Assembly: GCA_011799875.1 (NCBI GenBank)
Contig: CM022301.1
Location: 326,138,929 to 326,202,928, forward strand
Reading direction: 5' to 3'
DNA: 64,000 nucleotides
Source of the DNA: Thinopyrum elongatum
Lineage: Eukaryota; Streptophyta; Magnoliopsida; Poales; Poaceae
Notes under the pieces: model-generated
The model's input: only the letters and a program-made list of their open reading frames with translations
Database searches by the model: none
Told to the model about the DNA's origin: nothing
Program-made: the position numbers and the translations under genes
Shown here: in pieces, positions 37,541-47,350 of the stretch
Layout of the letters: every line of letters begins with the position of its first letter
Numbering within the stretch: the first letter of the stretch is position 1

Positions 37541-38570
37541 AATCATCCGCTCCTTCCCCGTGGAGCGGGCTACGACCTGTTGGGGTTCGGCAGTCCGCCC
37601 ACGGTGATGATTGAAACGCTTCTCGATGGACATCCATTATTTTGCAGCCGATTGATATTTATTGGAGAAATATCTTCCCAAGCGGAGACAAGCCCAATAT
37701 CCTCAACAGGCTTAATGTTGGATCCCTAAACTGTTTTTTTCTTCGACGAGCCATAGGCCTCGAATTGATCAAATATTGTATCTTGGATGGACTCATGATA
37801 AAAAAAAGTGACATTGATGCGGTCTCGAGATCGACATCATTTCTCTCAGAATCGCCAATCGTACTATTGAGAAATGTGTCGCCATTAAGGGCCGATCCCC
37901 TAAAATTCAGAAAATCGTCGCTAAATCAGAAACATTGCAAAATTGCAAATAATTATCAATGTCCTATGCGTCGGACTTTTCACCGACAAGGTAGAGGTTG
38001 GTTGTCCAAGCCGTCAGAAGCCGGATTTGACTCAAATCCGACTTCTGACGCGGGGTCAGGTGGTCATCCATGGCGTCGTTGGCCGGGACTGAGGACGGCT
38101 GGAACCGGTTAAAGACGACGCTACGACGCGGAAGGGGAGGCGGCGATGCGGGAGGGGAAATTCCATTTGCGTCAAACCGTTTTCCAGATGCAGTGCACTC
38201 GCTGGCTTGGTTTAGAGCAGGCTCCATAAACTATGGCGATCTAGGGTGGGATGTCGACTCTACTAGAGTGACCTTTTCAGCCAAAATCACCACAATGATG
38301 GTTATTTATACCGGTCGGGCCCATATGGCAACTCTGGAGTTGCTTTTTTAGATTGACTAGCTCAAGCCAATTACACATTCGTTCAACATTTACAGTGAAA
38401 CACAATCAAGAAAAATAGATGTATCATTTGCCAACCGTTGAATACATTTACATTTGCCCCCGCAAAAAAAAAAGAATACATTTACATTTGCATTGCTTGG
38501 AATGGGAGCATACTAAGCAAAGAATACTCTTCTAAGTGTAAAATAGCCCTGTACATGAATCCATTAAATT
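37541..38570. other. Unassigned gene-flanking DNA
   Basis: No recognisable gene or element. The open frames are short and without family motifs. It contains a near-perfect palindrome at 38013-38049 and a GC-rich stretch at about 38080-38170 that could be a gene or promoter remnant. Confidence 0.4.
38013..38049. repeat. 37-bp near-perfect palindrome
   Basis: The arms GTCAGAAGCCGGATTTGA and the matching AAATCCGACTTCTGAC are complementary, with one mismatch and a very short centre. It would fold into a tight hairpin. Confidence 0.8.
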
Positions 38571-38610
38571 CTACTCCATCCATCCCATAATATAAGATCA
38601 TTTTGCAAGT
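38571..38610 (+). mobile_element. Stowaway-like MITE terminal fragment
   Basis: CTACTCCATCCATCCCATAA followed by TATAAGA resembles the common terminal sequence CTCCCTCCGTCCCATAATATAAG of grass Stowaway MITEs. The opposite end is not found, so only a fragment remains, in the 3' flank of the LEA_2 gene. Confidence 0.45.
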
Positions 38611-38825
38611 TGAGTACTTCGCAAACAAAAACAAAAGGTTAAATTCTACTAAGTCAGCATCCTAAATCTGCAAGCCTTGTCCTCTTCCCTCTCGACCTCA
38701 TGTCAAGCTTTATAGAGCACTTCTGTGAGATGTGGGGCAGTGCAGATACTTGGATTGCCTGCAAGAAGATCACTGTTCTGAGTCCTGACTTCAGACACAA
38801 GCTTGCACATGTTAGTTGGAAACTA

Positions 38826-39629
38826 TCAGTCAACAAATACCTTGCGTATAGTTGCAGACTCGATCCCTTCCCGGAGCACTATGTCGGTGTAGTTAGTTGC
38901 TATCCTGCAATCGAGCGTAAACTGCAATCGAAAAACACCACCAAATTTAGACAAACTGAACTTCAGAAGATTTGAACTTCAGTAAAACAAAAGAACTTCT
39001 GAAGATGGAACAAGTATGGAGTCTGAACGTACCTGAAGCTTTGGCAGAGGGAAGTTCATTATGTGCGTGGTGGCGTCGATGCTCCCGGCGATCCTGATTT
39101 CGACGAGCTTCCTCTGCGCCGACAGCTCGCTGACGACGAGCCGGCTGACGTTGGACTCCTCGAACACGGCGTGCATGAGCACCGTCACGTTGCTGCTCCG
39201 CGGCGGCTGGTAGAACACCGGCACGTCCATGGCGCCGACCGACTCGTTCGCGTAGGCCACGCCGAGGTCCGCCGCGCTGTACCTTATCCCGATCCCGTTC
39301 GGGTTCTGCGCTGCGAACAGCAGCGACGCCACCGAGCACGACGACGACGACGTCCCGTTGTCGCCGCTGCGGTTGGACGACGACGGCCGGAGGCTGAACG
39401 ACCTGTCCATCTGGACGGACTGCAGGTTGAAGGTCGGCTTCTTGAGCCTCGTGACGAAGACGACGAGCAGCACGGCCGCGACGAGGACGAAGAAGATCAG
39501 CGCGAGCAGCAGGTAGAGGCAGAGGCATTTGGCAGAGTGAGGAGGCAGGCAGTGGCCATGGCAGCTCTCCTTGCAGCCGTGGCCTCCTCTCCTCCTGCTG
39601 CTGCTGGTCATGACAGGATCCATGGACAT
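38826..39629 (-). CDS. LEA_2 / NDR1-HIN1-like membrane protein, two exons
   Basis: Exon 1 is 39629-39033 and exon 2 is 38921-38826 (TGA), with an intron at 39032-38922 (GTACGT donor, TTGCAG acceptor, phase 0), giving 230 residues. Features in order are a basic, Cys/His-rich cytosolic N-terminus, one membrane helix (about residues 36-60), then KKPTFNLQSV leading into the LEA_2 fold. Exon 2 supplies the closing strands FTLDCRIATNYTDIVL, the expected LEA_2 end. Six N-glycosylation sequons lie after the helix, as in this type II membrane family tied to stress and defence at the plasma membrane. The frame is open to ATG 39755, but a TATA at 39691-39698 favours ATG 39629 (or 39623). It is the only intact host gene here; its exact substrate or partner is unknown. 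Confidence 0.85.
38922..39032 (-). other. Intron of the LEA_2 gene
   Basis: A 111-bp intron, GTACGTTCAG...TTCGATTGCAG. Reading through it instead adds only a short tail and a stop. Removal restores the conserved LEA_2 C-terminus. Confidence 0.8.
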
Positions 39630-39690
39630 ATTGTGTGCGTTGATCGAAACAGTTCGCCAGCGAGAGGAGGCATGGATCAGAGTGAGATGA

Positions 39691-39698
39691 ATATATAT
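39691..39698 (-). promoter_or_regulatory. Candidate TATA box of the LEA_2 gene
   Basis: ATATATAT lies about 65 bp upstream of ATG 39629, which would give a 5' UTR of about 30-40 nt. Confidence 0.4.
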
Positions 39699-39755
39699 GT
39701 TATCGTTTTGCACGAAGCGAGAGGGAAAAGCCGGCGGGCTTCTCCTTTGCCGCAA

Positions 39756-40349
39756 GCCTCGTGCAATACTTGGGCTTGCCTTTATTCCTTTCTTGAAAAG
39801 TTTGCGTGAATTTGAGCTTCTTCATGGAGAAGATGGAGATCACTTGGAGAGGTGACTGGTATCTTGTCTCTCGCGGCCGGATACTACTCTTGATCGATAA
39901 GTTTAGCTTGGCAGCGAGTATAATCTACAACTAGGCCTCCTGGACATTCTGTTTGACCGAACCGATTGTTAGGAAACTAGATGATACCCCGCACGTTGTT
40001 GCATGAATATTTTACAACATATTTCAATGTGATTCGTTGTATAAAACATGAATATTTGAAGTACTAATATAAAAAACTAAAACAAAAAATGCATATAATT
40101 TATTATGTTCAATTACTATATAGTTTTAGAATGGTTATTAAATATGAATAGCATAATAGAATGAAATTCTTGTGTATATTTGCATGTTCAGATGAGTCTT
40201 TTTTTCCATGCATGTTTAATGATGAAGTGGCATGCTTGCATATTGACAGACATATGATAGTGAGGGTGGGCCTTTTCTCATGCATATTGGGGGATGATGT
40301 GGCATGCTTGCATGTTGAGAGAAATAGTTAGTGGGGGCTAGCTATTTAG
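39756..40349. other. Upstream flank of the LEA_2 gene with a diverged 72-bp duplication
   Basis: AT-rich intergenic DNA. Two diverged copies of about 72 bp (40206-40277 and 40278-40349) share GATGAAGTGGCATGCTTGCAT versus GATGATGTGGCATGCTTGCAT. There is no gene and no complete element is recognised. Confidence 0.4.
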
Positions 40350-40471
40350 ATATAGAAGATATGCAACTTGTATTACTAGGAGGCCAAAGCCATCATATAT
40401 ATGATGTACATGAGAATGTCAAAAGGCAAGAATACAAAAGGCCAAATGCCATCATCAATATAACTCTAACA
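40350..40471 (-). repeat. 3' LTR of the short-LTR copia element
   Basis: It aligns with 44991-45115 at an offset of 4,641 bp, with scattered differences. Its outer ten bases are diverged from TGTTAGGAAA. Confidence 0.75.
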
Positions 40472-40483
40472 CCCCCCTCAAAC
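40472..40483 (-). other. Polypurine tract of the short-LTR copia element
   Basis: On the minus strand GTTTGAGGGGGG directly precedes the LTR start TGTTAGAG. The pol stop codon (TGA) is immediately upstream. Confidence 0.75.
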
Positions 40484-43400
40484 TCATGGTGCATCCACAA
40501 CACTGAGTTTGGAGAGGTGAAATCTATGTTGCACTCTAGTCTGTGCCTTCATGAAGAAATCTGCTAGCTGTAACTCGGAAGGCACATACTGAAGAGCAAT
40601 AACATGATCCTGCACAGCAGCGCGCACATAATAAGCATCAACACCAATATGTTTCGTAAGCTCATGCTTCACGGGGTCCCGCGCAATACTGATAGCACAT
40701 GTATTATCGGACAAGAGGGTGGTAGGTGTAGTAACAGAAACAACAAAATCCTCCAGTAGCCATCGTAACCAAGTAACCTCTGCCGTCAGAAGAGCCATAG
40801 CTATCAACTCGGCCTCCGCACTCGAACGAGAAACTGTAGTCTGTTTATTCGTCTTCCAGGCAATGAGAGAACCACCAAGAAAAACACAGTAAGCAGAAAG
40901 TGAACGGCGATCCGAAGGATCACTGGCCCACATAGCATCCGAATAGGCCTGGAGCTGTAACGAGCTGTAACGAGGAAAAAAGAGACGATAAGAGATCGTG
41001 CCATGAAGATATCGTAGGACACGAAGAAGGTGACTATAGTGAACTGAAGTGGGAGCGAAAACAAACTGACCCAGAATATGGACAGGATAGGAGATATCCG
41101 GACGAGTGACAAAAAGATAGACAAGACTCCCAACAAGATGACGATAACGAGTCGGATCAAGCAAGAGCTCACCATCAGAAGCGCGAAGGATAATATTGAG
41201 CTCCATAGGAGTCTTAGCAGTGCGCTCATCACTAAGAGCCGCACGAGCAAGAAGATCCTGGATATACTTTTCTTGGGAAATAGAAAAGCCATCAGAGGTG
41301 GAGGAAACCGCAATCCCAAGGAAGTAACGAAGGGGGCCAAGATCAGACATAAGAAACTGCTCACTAAGACGGGTCTTGACAAAAGTAATGTACTCAGAAT
41401 CGTCGCCAGTGATGATCATGTCGTCAACATATAGAAGAAGAAGAGTGCGACCACGAGCAGAAAGGTGGACAAACAACGCTGGATCATGAGCACTGGGCGA
41501 AAAACCAGCTGCAGTGACCACAGAGGCAAAACGCTCAAACCAAGCACGTGGGGCTTGTTTAAGGCCATATAGAGAGCGACGAAGACGGCAAACCATGCCA
41601 TCAGGAACTGAATACCCAGGTGGTGGCTGCATATAAACTTCCTCACGCAACTCACCATTAAGAAAGGCATTCTTAACATCAAGCTGAGACACGGACCAGT
41701 GGCAGACAGAGGCCACGGTGACTCGGTGAGAAGTGTGCGGACAGTGGTCATATGGGCCACAGGAGCAAAAGTCTCATCGTAATCACGACCATGCTCCTGC
41801 TGAAAGCCACGAGCCACAAGACGAGCTTTATAACACTCAAGAGAACCATCAGAGTGAGTCTTAATCTTATAGACCCACTTACAAGTGATGGGACGAACGC
41901 AGGGAGGAAGAGAAACCAGGTCCCACGTGCCGGTGCGCTCAAGGGCAGCAATCTCCTCTGCCATCGCAAACTGCCATTCAGGATGAACAATAGCATCCCA
42001 ATAAGAAGTCAGCTCAAAAACGGTCGAAAGACCATAGCGAGAAGGAGAATATCGGTCAGGGGGTGGACAAGGCCGAGAATGAAGACCATAAGCTGGTTGA
42101 GAGGAGGAAGATGACACACCAGAAGTAGAGGGCGCATCGGTAGACTCATCCACAACACGTGAACGACGAGTATAATGGAATGGAAAGGACGGAAGAGGTG
42201 GAATCACTGGAGGTGGAGACGGGGAATGTATCGGTGATGAAGGTGGAGAAGGGGAAGCTATCGGTGATGAAGGTGGAGAAGGGGAAGGTATCGATGATGA
42301 AGGTGGAGAGTCATGCGATGAGGGAGGAGAAGAAACCGTAGGAGAGGCTGGCGTCGAATTTGCAATAGCAGGGCGGGGAGTAGGAATACTGGGCACAGAG
42401 GGAGGTGTATCCGGAAATGTAAGAAAAGAGATGTCCTCTGTCGAAAAGGCCAAGAAGGATGTACGCGGGTAGAAGGGACGATATTCATCAAAGGTCACAT
42501 CCCGGGAAATACACATCCGACGACCGACAGGATCCCAACACCGATAGCCCTTGTGCTCATCACTGTATCCGAGAAACACACACTCAACAGATTGAGCGGT
42601 TAGTTTGGTGCGTTCACGAGGGGCAAGCAAAACATAGCAAACGCAACCAAACAAACGAAGCGCCGAATAATCAGGAGAACGACTAGAAAGACGCTCGAGA
42701 GGAATACCACCCTGTAGAGCAGCAGATGGTTGAATGTTGATGAGATAGGTGGAAGTAGTAACAGCCTCAGCCTAAAAGTGAGGCGGAAGAAAGGCGGCGA
42801 TCATCATCGCACGCGCCGTCTCAAGAAGGTGACGATGCTTGCGCTCAGCCACACCATTCTGAGCATGAGCACCAGGGCAAGAGAACTGAGTAAGAGTACC
42901 CTGCTCAGCAAGAAATCCTCGCAGCGCATGCGAGATATACTCACCAGCTGAATCTGCGCGAAAAACACGAATATGAGTGAAAAACTGGATATGAACCATG
43001 GCAGCAAATTTTTTGTATATAGATAAGACCTCACTACGAGAAGACATGAAATAGATCCAAGTGTACCGAGAAAAATCATCTATAAAGATAATATAGTAGC
43101 GATGACCCCCTTTCGAAGTGAAGGGAGCCGGACCCCAAACATCAGAGTAAACGAGATTAAAAGGACGCTCGGAGACTGACTCACTGTGAGGGTAGGGTAA
43201 CTGAATCTGCTTACCAAGCCTACAACCCAGACAATCCAACGAAGCGTTACCGGAGACAGACCCCAGAACACCGCGATGAACCAAAGACGAGAGACGAGAA
43301 TCACATAAATGGCCAAGACGATGATGCCACTGTTGAAAAGAGCTGGCAGATGCAACAACAGGGGTTGCGAGACTGGCGGCGCTGGCAGCAGAAGGAAGAC

Positions 43401-44216
43401 GAAGCCAGTCAAGCTCCCAGAGACCATCAGAACGTCGAGGGCCAGCACCAAGCAGAGCGCCTGTGCGACGATCCTGAACAGAACGTGAATCAAAGTCGAG
43501 AATGACCCTACAACTAGAGTCAACAATCTGACCATCAGAAATGAGCTGTACGGTAAGTCGAGGAACATGAGCGATAGAGGGAACATGAAATGAAGAAGTG
43601 CTAAGAGTGCCTCGACTAGCTACAGGTAGGAGAGTGCCATCAGACGAACAGGAGACTCGACAGGTCGAACGGAGGTCAAAGTGGAAGAATCATAAGTCAT
43701 ATGAAAAGACGCTCCAGTATCAAGAATCCATAGGGATGTATCTGAATGAGTAGAAGGTGGTTTCTCAGTGCCAAAAGAGTCAGTCACGGAAACTACAGAA
43801 CCTGCCGGTGAAGAATCCCAAGCAGCAAGCAGGCATTGCAGCTGCGCAATCTCATGCGCAGACAGGGACACGACGGAAGAGGTCGAGGTAGAAACACCTG
43901 CCGACGATGAGCAGTCGCCACCACCTGTGGAAGCCGCATGTAGAGTCGATCGAGAGGAGCAAGTCGACGCAGAGCCGCATGTGGAAGCCACTTGAGGAGT
44001 CGACGTAGATCGATCACTGTCGCGCGCGGAAGCCGCGAGAGAAGTCGACCAATAGCGATCAGCACAGCTTGCCGAAAACGCCGTAGGAGACAACCTTATA
44101 GAAGGACGAGCACCAAGCACCGAGCGACGACGCATGTGCGAGATAGGATCAATACAGGGAATACCATCTGAAGTCTGTGGGTAGCCAGGGAGGTGCAGGC
44201 CCGACGGAAACATCAT
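40484..44216 (-). pseudogene. Copia pol polyprotein (protease, integrase, RT, RNase H), broken
   Basis: Read down the minus strand the order is a serine-rich N-terminal region, the protease motif LDTGASFHMT (about 43720-43690), and the integrase zinc-binding HHRLGHL...CLGCRLGK. Next come the catalytic core YSDVWGPA and FRADSAGEY and the C-terminal [15 protein letters not shown], followed by a proline/serine-rich linker with tandem SPSPPSSPI units. The RT has [12 protein letters not shown] and [11 protein letters not shown] (about 41440-41410), and RNase H ends with SDNTCAISIARDPVKHE. Frameshifts near 43630 and 41720 and a stop (TAG from a likely TGG, about 42774) inactivate it. The true N-terminus is uncertain, and no zinc knuckle precedes the protease. 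Confidence 0.87.
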
Positions 44217-44978
44217 ATCAGTTTTTTTTTTCACTCGATTTTTTTTTCTCTCCTTTTTTTTAGGATCACAGAACACAAGTCAGCCAATCCACCGGAACGA
44301 CGCCGAGTGAGGAGCTAGGCTGCAGGCCAGCAGCCAAGTCAGGACCAAAACAGTGGCCCAAGCTGCGACTTTCTTGTCAACACACGAAGCGGCCACGAAC
44401 AGATCGCAGCAGCGGCGGACTTCGTGCACACGCGACCGGCTGGCGTACAGACGGCGGCCGACGGGCCGAGGCGGACAGCGGCCGGACGGCGGCGAAGGCC
44501 GGAGGACGCGGGCGTCAGCAGCGCAGGGGCCCGCGCCAATCCAAGCAACGGCGTCGATCTGCAGGCAGAATCCACGGCCGGCGGCGGAGATCCGGCGAGG
44601 AACGCGGCTCGGGCCGGAATCCGGGCGGGAGCGGCGAAGATCCAGCGAGGAAAGACGGCTGGGGGTGGGATCCGAGCAGGGGCGGCGATGTTGACCTCCG
44701 ATAGCTGCTGCTCCCGCGGTGCGGTGGATCGAGAGTAGCGTCCGGCGGCGTTATCAATCGGGTGATGGCGGAGTGTATCGGGCTGGCAACCGCCAGCAGA
44801 TGGGGACTGGACCTGGAGGCCCGAGGCAGCCTGGATCGTGGGTGGGCAGCAGGGTTGAACTGCAGTGGAGGCGCAGAAAAGGAGCGCCGGAGAGGAGATC
44901 AGCACAGCCGGCTAGAAGGACGGCGGCGCGGGATTGGGATCGGATCGCACGAGTTGTCGCGTGCTAAAAAAACCTAAT
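44217..44978 (-). other. Leader of the short-LTR copia element; no gag found
   Basis: About 760 bp between the primer site and the protease frame. It starts GC-rich and ends in poly-T/A tracts near 44220-44260. The open frames are alanine/proline-rich on both strands and carry no capsid or CCHC motif. Confidence 0.5.
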
Positions 44979-44990
44979 GCTCTAATGGCA
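44979..44990 (-). other. Primer binding site of the short-LTR copia element, diverged
   Basis: On the minus strand TGCCATTAGAGC directly follows the LTR end. It is a diverged TGGTATCAGAGC (initiator tRNA-Met type). Confidence 0.6.
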
Positions 44991-45115
44991 TGTTAGGAAA
45001 TATGCAATTTATATTACTAGAAGGCCAAAGCCATCATATATACTATGATGTACATGAAAATGCCAAAAGGCAAGAATGCAAAAGGGCAAAGGCCATCATC
45101 AATATAACTCTAACA
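44991..45115 (-). repeat. 5' LTR of the short-LTR copia element
   Basis: A 125-bp LTR with TGTTAG and CTAACA ends. It is unusually short for copia, in the size range of TRIM elements. Confidence 0.8.
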
Positions 45116-45919
45116 CCGATCATATTCGGTTTCTCCATATGCAAAGAAATTTGGTCTTTGAAAATTGTTGTACTGTCGGTTTTTTGATAAATCAAGAACC
45201 GATTTTTTAACCAGATCTTTTTATCCGGTTCTCGGTTTTAACCGAACAGAACCGAAGTAGACTAAAAGCACAACAACTAACAAAGTTTTGAAAACAATTG
45301 CCAGCACTTCCATGTTTTTCATCAATTTTCACTAATAATAATAGTAACATAGTCATAGGATCATCACATCAATTTATCTTTTTATAAACAATAACAACAA
45401 AATAATACTAGAATCATCATATCATCATGGGGATTTAGTCCTTTTTAGTTTTTCCAGGTTTTACATTAATTTGGGTACCGGAGGGTGTGAGCCGAATTTC
45501 CCGAACTAAATTTGCTTCTTAAAAAATGATGAGTTTGAAAGCAAAAAAAAAAAAATCCAGTCTTTCGGTCCGGAACTTTGGGGCCTGTTTGGGTACACTT
45601 CTTAGCCGGGCCTGACTAAGAGAACAAAAACGGGACAGGCTGAGCAGCGCCTGGTTAAAAAAATACAGGGTAAAATACGACATTGGCGTGTTGTTTGTTC
45701 CCTGCATATGGGGTCTTGTCATTGCAATACATTTTTCACCCGGTGTTTGGTAGCCTGGCTCACATGATGATTAGGAGTTAATGACTACGCTTAAACCAAA
45801 GAACCTCGGCCAGCGGCGTACGGTGACCGCACTGCTCCTGCCTCTGCTCCCTCGCCTTGCCTCGCCCTTGCCGAGCGCCGCCGCCGCCTCGCCGCAGCTC
45901 CGTGTGCCGCGCCAAGCTC
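45116..45919. other. Unassigned AT-rich intergenic DNA
   Basis: It contains repeated CCGGTT/AACCGA-type words (45180-45260) and a GGCCTGTTTGGG motif (45591 on) of the kind seen at ends of grass DNA transposons, but no inverted partner was found. No gene is recognised. Confidence 0.35.
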
Positions 45920-46406
45920 CCCGCAGCGCGTCTGGACGACCTTGGCGAGGTTCATGGCGATGTGCTTGTCGCGCAGGACGTACTCTGCTTCGGCTCCGGC
46001 CAGTACTCCATGGCTAGCACCTTGGACAGGCGCTCCACGTTACTCTCTAGCTCCTGTAGTTCTCGAAGAGGCCCTGCGCGATGGCCAGGTCGTCGTGCAC
46101 CGCCGGCCGCGTCCGCACCTTGACGTCGTCCCAGTTGTAGCTGTGGCAGTCGATGCTCTCCCCCTCCTCGAGCACCTTGGACAACACCACGGCCTCCTCG
46201 ACAAAGGACATGGCCGCCTCTCGCACGCACCGGAGGATCTCCAGCATCGCCACACACTTCTTCCGCAGCCGCAACACCACCGCGCTCGCCGTCATCGGCT
46301 TCTCATCGCAAAAACAGGAGGCGTTCGCACGCCTGCGGAGGACAGCGAGCTCCTTGACGAAGATGAGGTAATCCCGACTCGTCTTGTCCCACGACGCGGC
46401 CGCCAA
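45920..46406 (-). pseudogene. Decayed fragment of an unrecognised plant gene
   Basis: One clear protein-like frame (46406-46047) encodes SRDYLIFVKELAVLRRRANA, a run with RLRKKCVAMLEILRCVREA, and SYNWDDVKVRTRPAVHDDL. After a stop (TAG) the same protein seems to continue in another frame (ESNVERLSKVLAMEYWPEP, about 46050-45990) and in a third (RDKHIAMNLAKVVQTRCGE, about 45980-45925). Two frameshifts in 490 bp mean it is dead. The amphipathic, Leu/Arg-rich pattern suggests a helical protein. I do not recognise the family. It may be a real relic or a transposon-carried fragment. Confidence 0.5.
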
Positions 46407-46945
46407 ACCCAGCCGCCCACCTGCAGTCGTCCCGAGCGCTAGCTAGCAAGCTAGCAACACAGCATGGCGACTGGCTGGCTAGCTAGAAAGCAACGCCCCG
46501 GCCTCGTCTCGCCTTTGCCGGCGTGTCCTACAGCCTGGCGCCGTAGCTAGCCACACGTCTGTCGCGCCGGCGCACTCGCCCTTCGCTGCGCCGTGCCGCA
46601 GCACCTCGCCCACCGCTGCGCCGTGCCGCAGCAGCTCGCCCTCCGTCGCGTCGGCGCGCTCCCCGTCGCCGCGCCGTGAGCAGCTCGAGCGCGGTGGCGA
46701 CGGGCACCTCGGCGGGCTCGCACGCGGCAAGCGCTGCGGCCGTGGCGGCGAGGGGGTCCCAGCGGCCGGATCCGGCGCGCGAGCAGGCGAGATCGGCGGT
46801 GTGTGCAATGAGAGAAGGAGGAAGGAGACGAGGGGACAAACACATTTCCAGCGAGCCACCCACGGGCGCTTCCCCGCATCGCTCGGGCTCTGTTTTCAGT
46901 GAGCCAAGCCCAGGGCTATTTTAAGTTCAGTGCCGATGCAGGCTT
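46407..46945. other. GC-rich region, no gene recognised
   Basis: It contains tandem-like GCCGTGCCGCAGCAGCTCGCC words (46590-46640). Overlapping open frames on both strands have proline/alanine/arginine-rich, motif-free products, so they are likely composition artefacts. It might be a promoter or 5' exon tied to the fragment at 45920-46406. Confidence 0.35.
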
Positions 46946-47095
46946 AATAGTAAATATAAGCCCTTTTAGTGATTTTAACATAAACTACATACGAATGTAT
47001 ATAGGCATATTTTAGAGTATATTTACTCATTTTGCTTCGTATGTAGTTCGAATTAAAATCTCTAAAAAGGCTTATATTTAGAAACGAAAGGAGTA
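46946..47095. mobile_element. Stowaway-like MITE, left end eroded
   Basis: The right end AGGCTTATATTTAGAAACGA then AAGGAGTA is the inverted form of the grass Stowaway end CTCCCTCCGTTTCTAAATATAAG. The left side retains AAATATAAGCCCTTTTAGTG but has lost the outermost bases. The inner arms ACTACATACGAATGTATA and CTTCGTATGTAGTTCGAA are complementary. Confidence 0.7.
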
Positions 47096-47350
47096 CAACA
47101 CATGTGGATGATTGAGGCTTGAAACAGTTATGGTAGAGGTAATCAAGAAAGATCTATTTGTAAGATCATGACGTGGTAAAGATATGAAAGAAAAAGGTCG
47201 CAAATGAAAGGAATGCTTTTAAACTTATGTGACTCGGTTAAACGTTGTTTATTTCAGAATAAGCCGTCGAGGCTCTCTTGATACTAGGTGAATTTCTCAA
47301 CTAATACTCTTGACCAACTATGTAGCAGTACGGATTGACTTGTGGCATTG
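47096..47350. other. Unassigned spacer
   Basis: About 255 bp of AT-rich DNA between the MITE and the LTR-like region; nothing is recognised. Confidence 0.3.

Larger units (their letters stand above)
40350..45115 (-). mobile_element. Short-LTR copia retrotransposon without recognisable gag
   Basis: The element is about 4.77 kb on the minus strand. LTRs of only about 125 bp (44991-45115 and 40350-40471) bound a leader, a protease-integrase-RT-RNase H frame and a polypurine tract. The right LTR starts (minus strand) TGTTAGAGTTATATTGATGA and ends TTTCCTAACA. The left LTR has a degraded outer end, and no matching target duplication is visible (CCGAT on the right, TTTAG on the left). No CCHC gag is present. 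I recall similar gag-less copia elements as common in grasses, but that needs a database check. Confidence 0.82.

Noticed and set aside
38947..39809. Long frames in alternative phases and on the plus strand over the LEA_2 exon
   Set aside because: Shadows of a GC-rich coding exon; only the minus-strand frame ending in the spliced LEA_2 C-terminus has family features.
42258..42491. Arg/Leu-rich frames opposite the copia linker
   Set aside because: Shadows of the SPSPPSSPI tandem units in the pol linker region.
44339..44905. 188-codon frame in the copia leader, a candidate gag
   Set aside because: Ala/Pro-rich with no capsid or CCHC signature, and equally open on the other strand.
45591..45760. 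Possible hAT or Harbinger MITE starting GGCCTGTTTGGG
   Set aside because: The second GTGTTTGGTAGCCTGG motif is in direct, not inverted, orientation and no target duplication was found.
46479..46924. Overlapping 82-126 codon frames
   Set aside because: Open on both strands with Arg/Ala/Pro-rich products, consistent with GC-rich composition only.
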